Shown here: positions 11,346 through 57,900 of the stretch, in pieces
Layout: each line of letters begins with the position of its first letter
Position numbering within the stretch: the first letter of the stretch is position 1
Assembly: GCA_035048485.1 (NCBI GenBank)
Contig: CM068588.1
Span: 24,016,324 to 24,080,323 of the forward strand
Length of the DNA stretch: 64,000 nucleotides
Source of the DNA: Pteria penguin
Lineage: Eukaryota > Mollusca > Bivalvia > Pterioida > Pteriidae
Reading direction: 5' to 3'
Program-made: the position numbers and the translations under genes
Notes under the pieces: model-generated
The model's database searches: none
Told to the model about the DNA's origin: nothing
The model's input: only the letters and a program-made list of their open reading frames with translations

Positions 11346-12447
11346 ATGCTACATTGTAATCCAGTTGTACTGACTTGGGACAATCAAGTAAGTTACCAAT
11401 AGTCACTACAAACCCTAATCAACCAATAAATAAAGTTCCACCAATAAGATGAAAAACTTGGTTGATTCATATATTCAACTTACTTTAAACTCTGGTCATG
11501 CTATAGTGACAAAACAAAACAAAACATTTGTATGTGATGTTTTATGCTTTAAAATGCAAGTCAAATGACATTTCCTTAATATACAATTGGATGAGTCTCA
11601 ACAAAGAAAACAAAATAAATCATGAAGAAATTGTAAAGTGTATATCTACTGCATCAAGCAATATTACACAACCAAGGTGTATGATACCCTGAACGTTTGC
11701 AGTTGCGTTACGAAGAAAATCTGTATGCTTAAATCAGTTAAAAATATTACATACCACTGAGGTAAATTTAGGTTGACATCTTTAGGTGCAAAAAGAAAAT
11801 AATGATAAAACAAAAAGAACCAACTGGAATGCAGTCAATTACTTTCAATATTACAAAACAAGTAATGCCCTTTAATTAACACATGTACATATGATTAAAA
11901 AAAAATGTGTGTGACACATATAATGTCATAGGTTGGTTGAAGATTTAGAATTTAAAGCATTCTATAAAATACTATTAGACTTTAAACACCTTCTCACCTT
12001 ATAATGAAATTAAATATTCTAAATGCATCATGTAAAAAAGTCTTCAATTAAAGTCTTTATAAAATTTTGATTTTAAAAGCATTAAGTGATCATAATGAGT
12101 CATAAGCATCTTTTTATGTTGATCTGTAACATCATATATTTGTTAATTTGTGATAAGAAAATCTCTGGAGAAAGGTATTGATTCAGAAATGCAGATTGCT
12201 AATCATGTTAATTCTACTTTCACTGGTCAATCAAAATGGTCATGTTGATATTAACCCGAAGGAGAAATTGTTAGCTCTTGTTATTGAAAAGAAACAGTGA
12301 AATTACAAGTCAAGTCTTTTTTAAAATTATAGCTTTTATGTATTCTAATCGTTATGTTAGAACCCATCCAACATGTATATTAAGGCAGTAAACAGTAAGT
12401 GATAGATGATTGATAACTGAAAGACAATGGGGCAGGATAACTAGGGC
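11346..12447. other. Region downstream of muskelin
   Basis: Just 3' of the muskelin stop on the minus strand, so the 3' UTR should begin here. I did not find a convincing polyadenylation signal. No other exon seen. Confidence 0.4.
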
Positions 12448-45669
<33,222 letters not shown>

Positions 45670-45984
45670 CAGCCATCAATAGCAATGCAAGACATTTTTC
45701 TTTCAAACTAAAATATTTCGTTTGTGTATAGTACATTTTATAAGGCATTTGATTTTTCTGAAAGAGACACATGACCAGCATGATGAAAATGCACAAAACA
45801 AAGTGTAAATATTCTAACGAAAATTTAATAGATCTATATGCCCAAGAACAGAAATAGATTTGATATATCTTTTTATTGTAGAACGAGTAAAACCATTCAC
45901 GAATACAAACTAGAGCTGCAGTGTCGCACGACAACACTCAGATCTGGAAGTTCAAGGTCCATCTCAAAGTTGTTCCAAAACACC
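45670..45984. promoter_or_regulatory. Putative shared promoter between muskelin and CPT2
   Basis: The 315 bp between the muskelin start codon (minus strand) and the proposed CPT2 start codon (plus strand) must contain the 5' UTRs and probably both promoters if the CPT2 first exon is right. No TATA box is obvious in the expected place for either. A TTCAAGGTCC at about 45,950 is one mismatch from an oestrogen-related-receptor half-site. Inference from layout only. Confidence 0.35.
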
Positions 45985-46047
45985 ATGTCAGCTCAATGGT
46001 GCAGGCATCCGTTACTAGTCAATAAACGTATTGCATCCCATTGGAAG
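45985..46047 (+). CDS. CPT2: CPT2 exon 1, proposed (start codon, GC donor)
   Basis: ATG in a good context (CACCATG) opens 21 codons reading [20 protein letters not shown] plus K, with no acidic residue and several Arg/Lys/His, as expected of a mitochondrial presequence. It ends at TGGAAG|GCAAGT, a strong GC donor in phase 0, which fits exon 2. No transcript supports this, and a weaker GT donor 30 bp upstream is an alternative. Confidence 0.45.
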
Positions 46048-48910
46048 GCAAGTGCATCTTTTTTATAGAATTCAAGCTGAAATCAACAAAATGTGATTAG
46101 AACTACACAAAAAAGGGGGTTTGGAATGCCAGATGATACGTGCCGGTAAAAGCTTCCTCATATTGATTCGAAGAATATGCCATGTTGTTGTCCAGGGTGG
46201 ACACTGTGTATTTAAAAGTTAAACAGAGAAAGTAAGCTGATATTAAATTTCTACGGGCTGTTCACTTCAATACGGTGTCAATACGACAATATCTTTGTTG
46301 CGGTACATAGAATTACCAGAATTACGACTATTCACTGAAATTACCACAATAGACCTTTTTCCTTTAACTGCGGAGCTGAAACATTGGACGGCAGAATCAT
46401 AATCGTTCCCTCCAAATAGATCAGAATGACGTCAAAGTACATTATGACGTAATAAAATTGGAGGGAACGTTAATCAGTTTGCCGTCCAATGTTACAGCTC
46501 CGCAATTAAAGGAAAAAGGTCTATAATGACCAGAATTACCATTAAAGGGACCGTAATTACCGTTGTGTGAGAAGATAACGACACAATATACCTAGAAAAT
46601 ATAACTTTTTACTACATAAAGTTTATATGTAGCAAGGAACGACTAGATTTCCACACCATGTTTATGTAAAAACAAAACATATGTGGTGTTCGAAGTGTGA
46701 ACTACTACCCCAGATTTATAACTCTATTATATTTTATTCACATTTATATTGATCTGTTTGTAAAATTAACTTTCAGATTATGATTTTCTAGAAAGAATAG
46801 ATGAAATTTAATGTATAAATTTATATTAAAAAATAAAATATTAACATGCATGCATTAAATCAGTGATCAGTTAGATTAGAACGATATGGCTTTAAACCAA
46901 ACCATATCCCATTCTGAAATTGTTCAAATGCAGAAGAAGGACATTTATTGTCATTTTTCATAAGAAACAGATTTTCTGTGGTATAAAGTTACACTTTCTA
47001 GGTACATTGGTTCATTATCTACTCACATAGTGGTAATTTCAGTCCCTTTAATGGTAATTCCGGTCATTTATGAGGTAATTCCGGTGAATAAGGGTAATTC
47101 CAGTGATTCTATGTATCAGCTTTGTTGTTTCTATACACTCTGCAGAAGTCAGCAGTGTTCCAGTCCTGAAAATCGTATGCAAAGTATGATTTTGTGTGAT
47201 CTTCGTTTATCTCGGCCAAAGTGATTCAATGGTTGTGGTATTTTGGCTTGGATATGAAAGAGCCTGCCAAAACCTCTTTGGTTTCCTGTCCTCAGGAAGA
47301 AATTGTTTGTTACCATTTTATGTCACTCGAAGATCATTGCACATATAGCAGCACCTGCCTGGTTCACTGCTGAATAATTTTTACCTATGCTACAGACCAG
47401 GGTCGGGCGCAATAAACTGAGAAAATACTTAGGTCAGTTCTTTCATCTTAATTTATTCCATTATCAAATGTTCAAATAAATTGTCATTCAGAGTGATTTG
47501 ATGATACAGTATTTATGGATAGAATAAAACTCAATAAAATCCAAATCCGAGTTAATACCTCATTGTTGAGCAGATGAATTTGAAATTATGACTTAAGTAT
47601 ATTCTCAGTTTATGGTGCCAGACCCAGAGCTGTGAGGGATCTTTTATGTGCCATGTAAAAAGGGGAAAAAAATGTAGAATAATGCAAAAAGATAGAAAGA
47701 ATGAAAAAAAACCCCTCAAAAATCAAAAACCTATGCAATATGCACCACACACAATGATCCAGTTTTCTAATGTTTTCTTTTTTTTATTTTTTGAGAAATG
47801 CATCTTGCCTTTGAAAAACAATTACTGGTAGTTTTCCTTAAATATGTTGCTTTTGTAGGGTAACTTTAATAATAATGCACTTATATACCGGTAGCTGAAA
47901 TTTTATGTTACATAGATCATAACATTTTGACAATTTTTCTGTGTCTTCTCAAAGTATTTTCCCTTGTGCACATCTCTTATCTATGCTGTATGGTACACTA
48001 TAGTGTATTCTACCAAAATCTTACAAAAGATTAAGATGGCAGATTTAATGATGGCCATTTATATGTACAGTGTATCATAATAGAATAAAGCAAGACTTGG
48101 TGCAAGGATCAAACCCGTGAGAGATCCCATGACACTCCAAAATACACTTCATCTGACGTGAACCTTGGACCTTCAAGGGATATGGTCTCACATTCTACAT
48201 TGAATTATAGTGCTTATTTTAGTTTTGACATAAGATATTAACATTGATTGAAAGAACACTTTTCTGTTTTGCAGTTTGGGTTACAATGTGCTCCAGGGAT
48301 TCTTCAAAAGCACTACAGGTATGTTTTATCTACATTTAGATGTATCAGTGTTGTTTTTTTGTTCAATTTGGGTCGAAGCTGGCATGGCCTAGTGGTATCC
48401 TGCTCATCTCCTGATCGGGAGGTCAGGGTTTGAGTACCACTCTGGTCATGCTGGTGTCCTGTCTTTCGGATGAGACAGTAAAAACTGAGGCCCTGTGTCG
48501 TGGTATGCATGGCACGTGAAAGATCCCTCACTGCTTTGGGTGGGTTCGTTGCAAAGGTCAAAATTTGTATGCCAAGCATCAAGCAGATGCTGTCACTATA
48601 TACATGAAATATTTGTGGTGTGACATTAAACAAAAATCAATTTTCAATTTGGGTCCATTATAAGGACCCTTGCCAGTGAAAATGTCATTGATTTTTCCCA
48701 AAAGTTCTTTAAATTTTCTCCAAATATGGATCTTTTTGCATTATACAAATTGGACCAAATATTCCCAAAAGAAAAGATACTGGCACCTTTGAAAAAATAT
48801 ATAAAAAGAAAACACATCCAAAAATTTTGAAAATTTGTAATTCATTCTAATTTGTTTCATTTCTTTCATCAGTTGTCAATTATTGAAGCATTAATAGCCA
48901 AACATAAGTG

Positions 48911-48947
<37 letters not shown>

Positions 48948-51900
48948 ATTGTGATCAATCACCGTCCGTCGTTAACTTTTCACATTTTCGACTTCTTCTC
49001 CAGAACCACTGAACAGAATTTTATGAAACTTGATAAGCATGTAGTACTCATGGTCCCCTACAGGTGTTGTTGTTTTTCGTCCGGATTCATCAACACGTGG
49101 CGCCACCACAGGCAAAAATAGGTCAATTTTTGATGTTTTTTTGTACTTGGTAGTTTTAATGCAGAAAAGAGGTATTTTTTTCTTTTAGTAAACATTGATG
49201 CATTAATTTGGTTTAATATGATCATTTTGATGGTAAGAAATACTACTGTGAAGAAAATTTTTGAATATTTTATGTTTTGGATTTTTTATGAATTTTTTAA
49301 GACTTTCAAGAAAAAGGGGGGTGGGATAATTGGTGTAAACATTTCACAGTTTGAACTTTTTCTTCGGAACCACTTACTGGAATTCAATGAAACTTGGCAT
49401 GCATCAAATACTCAAGGTCCCCGACAAATGTGGTCATCTTTGCCAGGATCCATGAACAGGTGGCACCACCACAGACAAAAGTAGGTCACAGAGGGTACCC
49501 TCCTTTGACAAACTTCTTATTCAGATCGGGTGCATACAGCGACAAACCGACTGCATAGGAATGATTTAGAGGCATATGGGAAGAAGTGTTGATACTTTTG
49601 GTTCCATTCCGAAATCAAATTTTTGACGTTTTTTCATTTTTATTTTGGACTTTGTTATTTTAATGGATTAAAGAGTTATTATTTTCTTTTAGTAAACATT
49701 GATGCATTCATTTGGTTTCATTTAATCATTTCTATGGTAAGGAATGCTGGTGCGAAGGAATTTTTTCAATATCTCGATTTTTGAATTTTTTAAGACTTCC
49801 AAGAAAAGGGGGGGGGGGGACAATTTTTCATATTTCATCTTGATCATCTAGCTGTTCAGGTGAGCGATATAGGCCCATTTGGGCCTCTTGTTTTTATTTT
49901 CTTCAAATTGGGTCCATTAAAAGGACCCTTCCCAATGGAAATGTCATTGACTCTTCCCAAAATTTCTCTAAATTTTTCCCAAACATTGATGTTTTAGCAT
50001 TATGCAAATGGAACTAAAACTTCCCAAAAGAGAAGGTACAGGCACTTAAAAAAAACCCCAAAACCACTGGACATGTGAAATAATCTTGTGTTGTCTTCCA
50101 CTCACAAGAACCACATTTTAAGAATTTAGTTTTTGGGGGAGGGGATATTTGATTTATGAAATGATTTATGAAATGAATATTGATATTTCAGATAGTTAGA
50201 TGCTGGATATTATCACAATAAATATCTACAAAGCAGCTATTTCTGTTTTTGAACTTCTTTATCATAAAAACATTCAAACATGATACTTTGTTATTTTTCA
50301 TACCATTAGGGTAATTACAGGTAATTTCAAAAGGTAGATTAATGCTTGTATATAAAGTCATTCAGAATGGGGTGATCATAGAACGTGTAAAATTTATTGA
50401 TTCTGCTAGGTATATCATGGTTATACTATTAGAAACCACTATTAATGCATGTTAACACATACCTTAGAAAGAAGATAACTGATTGTATGAGTTATTTAGG
50501 TTGAAGTGTTTAATATTTGTATTAAGGGAAAATGAAACTGATTGTAAACCACCATTAATACATTACCAGGAAAACTCTGTTTTGTTTGGTAGAACCAACT
50601 GGAAACAAAGAAACAGTGTACACATATCCCTTATTCTGACTTGAGATCTCCCGATATGTTCCATAGAACTCACCCAGTGATTATTTTCCAACACATTCCC
50701 TCTCGGATACGCTATGCCTACTATACACCACAGGTCTTAATGCTCCACCCATTTCATGTTCTGAAAACTGAAGTATTGATTTTCATGTAATACTTATGTT
50801 ATGGTTCAAGTGCCAGTGCAAGGCTTGCTGTAGCAAATTCACGTGATCAAGATCTACTGCATCGGAGTATTGTGCCAACATACTTCTTCCAAAAAAGTCT
50901 GCCGCGTCTACCGATACCATCCCTGGAGGATACATGTCGTAGATATCTGGAGTGTGTCAGTCAAATCCTTACTCCAGAGGAATATGCTGCAACAGAAAAA
51001 ATTGTCAAAAAATTTCCACAGGAAGGTTTAGGTGAGGGATTTTTGGTGCACATTATTCTAAATGACAGAAAGATAAGAAAAATTGGTTTGAGATCTTATT
51101 GTTTTATGTTATGATAAGTAAGTGAAAAGCGTTTCTTTTTGACAATCAAGATTTTAAAAATGGTAAGGGTCCCACATTAATAACCATGCATTAATCCTTT
51201 CTCATTGTAATACAAATCTTTATGTTACAAAAGAATTTTCCAGGAAAACACTGATACTAACTTTTCATCATCTATTTGCTTTTCTACATGACTACCAATA
51301 TTTTACCTATACTTCCAATGTTGATTAAACTTTTTGTGGTACTTTACTTGTTTTAAAGTGTACAATGTGAAATATAACTCCCTTGAGGGATAATTTGCCC
51401 ATTTGTCATATTGCTATTCTATTAGTCCCCTGCCAGTCAAACTGGAGGGGACTATAGTGTTTGTCGTTGTCTGTCTGTCAATTAAAGTGTCTGTCGGGAT
51501 GGTTTCCAGACAATAACTTCAGTGAGGAATGATCAATTTGCTTCAAACTTCATACAATGTTAGCTTATAAATATAAAGATCTAATGTGGGATTGATTTTG
51601 GAGTCAGAAGGTCAATTTGAAGGGTCACTGTTACTAAAAATAGACATTTATCATTGTATTTCGGTTACCTGATGATAACTTGAGTTAAGAATGATTGATT
51701 TCTTTCAAACTTCATATAAGACTAGCTCATGTAAATATCTAGGGTGGGATTGATTTTGGGATCAAAATGTCAATTCTAAAAATCACTGTTACTAAAATTA
51801 GACATTTATCACTGCATTTCATTTGCCAGATAATGATTTCTTTTAAACATCATGTAAGACTAGCTTATGTAAAGGTGTAGGGTGAGATTGATTTTGGGGT

Positions 51901-54900
51901 TAAAAGGTCAGTACTAAGGATCACTGTTCCTAAAAAAAAAGACATTTATCACTGCATTTTGGTTGCCAGATAATAACTTTGAAACTTCATACAGTGCCAG
52001 CTTATGTATAGGTCTAGGATGGGATAGATTTTGGGGTCAAAAGGTCAACTTTAAGGGTCACTTTTACTAAAAAAAGACACCAGCATAGTTCAGTTGTAGA
52101 CTTATTATTGAAAATAGTTATTCATCACTGTCTCAGTTTCCAGATGATGACTGAAGATACTGATGCCAGATATGAATAAAACAATGCTGTATATTTGCTG
52201 TCAGTTTCACTAGAACTTGATGTAAACTTCACAGAATTCAGTGTTATTTCTTATTAAATCATGCAAAAGGTTACCATGTTCACATAACTGTTTCATATTG
52301 CTAATAAGGTATTAGTCACTTTGAAGGTACAGGTTGTGGCAGGGAACGAGTATTGCATGCAACACTGACTGTAAACTTGTATATCTTTGCAGGTGCCATA
52401 TACATGTACCCTTTACACCATTTTGCTCTAGTTTATTTGTTCTTCTTTTTTTTTTCTCCAAATTTGTTAAGATATAGAATCAAAAAGTTTGGCGCTTCTT
52501 TTTGAGACATTTTTTCAAAAGGAAATGTGAATACTGAAACCAATAATTCTGATATTATGTAAATGATAAATTTTGCCAATTTAAATTGCTGATTGCCATG
52601 TTTTGTTTTATAAAGGATGCCATTATGAACTTGAAGTGTTGAATGAAATAAACAATCACACCAGTTATATCTCAGGTATGTAACCAGTCAAACACACCTG
52701 TTACACCTCATGCATGTACACATCAGTTATCTCTCAAATATGCAAGCAAACAAACATACCTGTTACATCTCGTGCATGTTAGCACGTACCTTAAAAAGAA
52801 GATAAGTGATTATAATGGTTATTTGGTTTGTACTGTTTAATATTTGCTTTCTGGGAAAATGCAGACAATTGATAATCTTTCATCGGTGTTTCTTAGGGGA
52901 CTATATGTTTCCACTGTCTCTGCCTGTAAGTCTGTCCTTCTGTCTGTCTATCAGTCTGTCTTTCTGTCTGTTTATCTGTCATGCTGGTTTTCCTGACTTT
53001 TCTTGGCCATGCTTACATATATCATGCTGAAACTTGGTAGCAAGTTTATCTATGAGGAGTTACAGATCAAGTTCGAGCTAGGTCAGGATTGACTGACTTT
53101 TTCCAGAGTTATTGCCCTTTGTTCAAAATCAGTTTTTTAGCTCACCTGAGCGTAGCTCAAGTGAGCTATTGTCATAGTGCAGCGTCCGTCATCCGGCGTC
53201 CGTCGTCCGTCGTTAACTTTTCTACATTTTCGACTTCTCCTCCAGAACCGCTGCACAGAATTTCACCAAACTCAATAGGAAGTAAGTACCCAAGGTCCTC
53301 TACAAAGTTTGTGTTTTTTATGCCGATCCGTGATCCAAGATGGCCGCCATTGGCTCTGATTGGTTGACATATTTTCGACTTCTCCTCCAGAACTGCTGCA
53401 CAGAATTTCACCAAACCTCATAGGAAGTAAGTACTCAAGGTCCTCTACAAAGTTTGTGTTTTTTATGCCGATCCGTGATCCAAGATGGCCGCCATTGGCT
53501 CTGATTGGTTGACACTTTTTCGACTTCTTCTCCAGAACTGCTGCACAGAATTTCACCAAACTTCATAGGAAGTAAGTACTCAAGGTCCTCTACCAAGTTT
53601 GTGTTTTTTTTGCACCATTGGCTCTGATTGGTTGACACATTTTCGACTTCTTCTCCAGAACTGCTGCACAGAATTTCACCAAACTTCATAGGAAGTAAGT
53701 ACTCAAGGTCCTCTACAAAGTTTGTGTTTTTTATGCCGATCCGTGATCCAAGATGGCCGCCATTGGCTCTGATTGGTTGACACTTTTTCGACTTCTTCTC
53801 CAGAACTGCTGCACAGAATTTCACCAAACTTCATAGGAAGTAAGTACTCAAGGTCCTCTACCAAGTTTGTGTTTTTTTTGCGCCATTGGCTCTGATTGGT
53901 TGACACATTTTCGACTTCTTCTCCAGAACTGCTGCACAGAATTTCACCAAACTTCATAGGAAGTAAGTACTCAAGGTCCTCTACCAAGTTTGTGTTTTTA
54001 ATGCCGATCCGTGATACAAGATGGCCGCCATTGGCTCTGATTGGTTGACACATTTTCGACTTCTTCTCCAGAACTGCTGCACAGAATTTCACCAAACTTC
54101 ATAGGAAGTAAGTACTCAAGGTCCTCTACCAAGTTTGTGTTTTTTATGCCTATCCATGATCCAAGATGGCCGCCATTGGCTCTGATTGGTTGACACATTT
54201 TCGACTTCTCCTCCAGAAAAGCTGCACAGAATTTCACCAAACTTCATAGGAAGTTGGTACTCAAGGTCCTCTACCAAGTTTGTGTTTTTCATGCCAGTCC
54301 GTGATCCAAGATGGCCGCCATTGGCTCTGATTGGTTGAAACATTTTCAACTTCTTCTCCAGAACTGCAGCACAGAATTTCATCAAACCTCATAGGAAGTA
54401 AGTACTCAAGGTCCTCTACCAAGTTTGTGTTCGGGATTCAGATTCCCTCAGGGGTGGATCCAGGGCGGGACCAAAAGTGCCCAGAAGGGTACCCCTCTTC
54501 AAACATCTTCTTCTCCAGAACCAGTACATAAATGGGGAAACTAATTGCATTTCAACAATCTATAAAGATGGGTTATTAAAAATTGTGTTCGGCGTTAAGA
54601 TCCGTCAAATAGAAATTTACGCTTTTTTGACGTGTTTCTGGACTTAGTCATTTCAATGAAGAAAAGTGTCATGTTTTTTAATTAATTGATATTGATGATT
54701 TCTTAATGACTATTTTGATCACAATTGTGGTAAGGAATATTATTGTGAAAGAATTTTGTCGTTATCTCAATTTTTGGATTTTTTATGAATTTTTTAAGAC
54801 TTCCAGAAAAAAAAAGGGGGGGGGGCCATTTTTCACATTTTCAACTTTTTCTATAAAACCACATGAAAGATTTTAATGAAACATGGAATACATGAAGTAC

Positions 54901-57900
54901 TAAAAGTCCTCTATCAATTTGGTAAATTTCATCCAAATTGGTTAACAGATAATGCCACCATGTCTAAAAAGTAGGTCTCACAATGGTACATATACCACTT
55001 GGTAATTGAAGTATGGAGAGTAGCGGTTCAAATCCAGCTGTGGTCAAAAAAAATTTTTTTTTTTTTTTACACATCTAAATAAGTTTTTAGATGTTTCTCA
55101 ACATTCAACATATGAAATTAGGAATTTTACGTTTAAGACTTCCAAAAAAAAAGGGGGTGGGGGAGGCCATTTTTCACATTTTCAACTTTTTCTACAAAAC
55201 TGTTTGAAGGATTTTAATAAATCTTGGTAGAAATAAGTCACTTATGATCCTCTTCAAATTCTGTTGTTTTTGTCCAGACCTCTTTACAGGTGGCGCCACC
55301 ATAGTCAAAAGTAGGTCACAAAAGAGTTCCCTCCTTTAACAATATTCTTTTTCATACGGGCTGTATACAGAGACAAACAGAATGCATAGAAATGATCTAG
55401 AGGGATGAGTGAAGACGTATTGTCATTTTGGTTCCCTTCCAAAATCAAATTTTAGAATTTTTTTTGGACATTTCTTTGGACTTGGTGATTTAATGCAGAA
55501 AAAAAGTGTAATATTTCCTAGTTAATTGATAATGATGATTTCTTATGGACTATTGTGATCATAATTATGGTAAGGATTGTTACTTTGAAAGAATTTTGTC
55601 AATATCTCAATTTTTGGATTTTCTATGAATTTTTTAAGACTTCCAAATGAGGGTGTATAGGAACAATTCAATCATTTTTCACTTCTCCTGTTATACCGCA
55701 TGAAAGATTTTAATGAAACATGGAATACATGAAGTACTAAAGGTCCTCTATCAATATGGTAAATTTCATCCAAATTGGTTAACAGATAATGTCACCATGT
55801 CTAAAAAGCAGTTCTCACAATGGTACATATACCGTATATACTCGCTTATAAGACCGACTCGCTTATAAGACGACCCCCCTACTTTGGGACAAAAATTCTA
55901 GTACTTTAGCATTGACCCGCTTATAAGACGAGGTAAAAAATTGCTCTCAGACACGATGTACGATGTACATATTGACATTTTTGGGGCAGTGCCAACTGTC
56001 TCAATCTCGATCACTGTTCAATGTGCGGTTTGACAATGCACAAGTTTTTCCATAATTACTGTGTAATATTAATGAATAACAAGATCTTTATTTGTTTAAC
56101 ATTAATTTATTACATATTTTATTTCAATCACGGACTTATAAACAGGGCATACATGTATGTAAGCATTTAGCGACTATTGATTCATATTTAAACGATAAAC
56201 ATAATTAATAGTCCATCTCAAAGTTCTCAAACACTGAATACAAAACGTCTTTTATTCACGCATGCCGTCTGTGTGGAGATACAACCACTCATCCTCGTCA
56301 TCACTATTGCCGAATAGCTCGTGGTCTTTTTAAAGTCAAATAATTTAGTCTCCCTAGCTTACCTACTCCTCATTATTTGATAATTAACTGTCGAATGGGC
56401 TTGGCATAATTATTGCTAAATAAACAATGCAATCAATCACCAATTACTGATTTTTTTCTCGTCAATCTCGGCAAATCAATACCCGATAGTTACCTGTCAA
56501 TCACCCCTTATCAAGATCAATTGATCTCGGGAACTTTAAACCTATAATTAGATTACCGATGTCCCGCGTTTACTGCAGTTCACGTGTACAAGAAGTGTGA
56601 TAAATACGGCAAGTGACACGTGTTTTCTGATAGATGTTAATTACTTTTATCTTATATCTCGTTTATAAGACGACCCCCCTACTTCACAAAAGAAATTTAA
56701 CTCCCAAAAACTCGTCTTATAAGCGAGTATATACGGTACCACTTGGTAATTGAAATATGGAGAGTAGCGGTTCAAATCCAGCTGTGGTCAAAACATTTTT
56801 TTTTCATTTCTTTACACATCTAAATAAGTTTTTAGATGTTTCTCAACACTCAACATATGAAATTAGGCAATTTTAAGTTAGATCTGGACAATATTTGAAA
56901 CAATTGTTGTTCATGACCCAGACTTGAAATCAGTCAACAAAAGGCCCCACCTAAAGAAAATGACTAACTTGTTGCCCTGAATGACATCTTGCAGAGACAA
57001 AGGAAATGCTTAATATCAAAATCACCTGAGTGGAAGTGCAAAAAAGTGTTGTTTTTTATTCTAGCCTGAAATAAAATTTGACATATTTTCAACATCTGTG
57101 TTGACTTAGTCACATTAATGCAAAAATAAATGAATTCTTCCTTCATGCATGACTGATCATCTAGGTACGCATGTGAGCGATATAGGCCCACTTGGGCCTC
57201 TTGTTTATACTTTTCTTATCAAGCTGGAACGTGGTAGCAAGTTTCCACATGTAGAGTTACAGATCAAGTGACCTACTTTTTCAAGAGTTAATGCCCTTTG
57301 TTCAAAATCAGTTTTTCGCACGTTTCTTGGCCATGCTTACAGATATCAAGCTGAAACTTGGTACCAAGTTCGACTTGGTCACGGGTAACCTACTTTTTTA
57401 AGAGTTATTGTCCTTTGTTCAACATCATCGTGACACTAAGTTACAATGCATTTGAAGATAGTTTGATGTAGAATGCCTGGGCTCTCTTATACAATGTATT
57501 GTGATAAAAAAGCAAGTTTTTCCATCGAGAAAAAAAAATGAAAGACATCTGTCTGACCAAATGGTATGACATTAACCACAAAGGCCCAGCAAAATAACAA
57601 ATGTCAAAATGAAAAAGAAAGAAAAAAAGTGAGCAACACTAGCTAATAGACACATATTAAAACTCTCAGAATGCCTGTTACCCTTTTTCTGCAACTGACC
57701 TACTTTTCTGCCCTTTATGGATGTGTTGGGACCAGTGGGGGACTTGTATTGTTTTGGCAATACTCTCAGAATACTTCTTTTACCATATAATCTCATATTG
57801 AACATGGACAGATGTTTGGAAAACGAAGGTAAATTGATTAAGCCATTGACAATATACCCTTCCTTTTCTACACTGAATGCCAAGATATTTGCAGGGTATA

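Larger units (their letters stand above)
53136..57205. repeat. Mollusc interspersed repeat AGCTCACCTGAG...GGGCCTCTTG, copy 2, expanded
   Basis: Same ends as copy 1 (TTTAGCTCACCTGAGCGTAG at 53,136; GTGAGCGATATAGGCCCACT and TGGGCCTCTTG at 57,174-57,204) but four times longer, because of an internal 145-bp tandem array, an internal duplication (54,780-55,090 against 55,610-56,870) and a 905-bp DNA element. Fills most of CPT2 intron 4. Confidence 0.78.

Noticed and set aside
53172..54385. Minus-strand open frames of 80-130 codons ([15 protein letters not shown] repeats)
   Set aside because: They follow the 145-bp tandem array in a CPT2 intron on the opposite strand and recur once per unit. A by-product of repetition.
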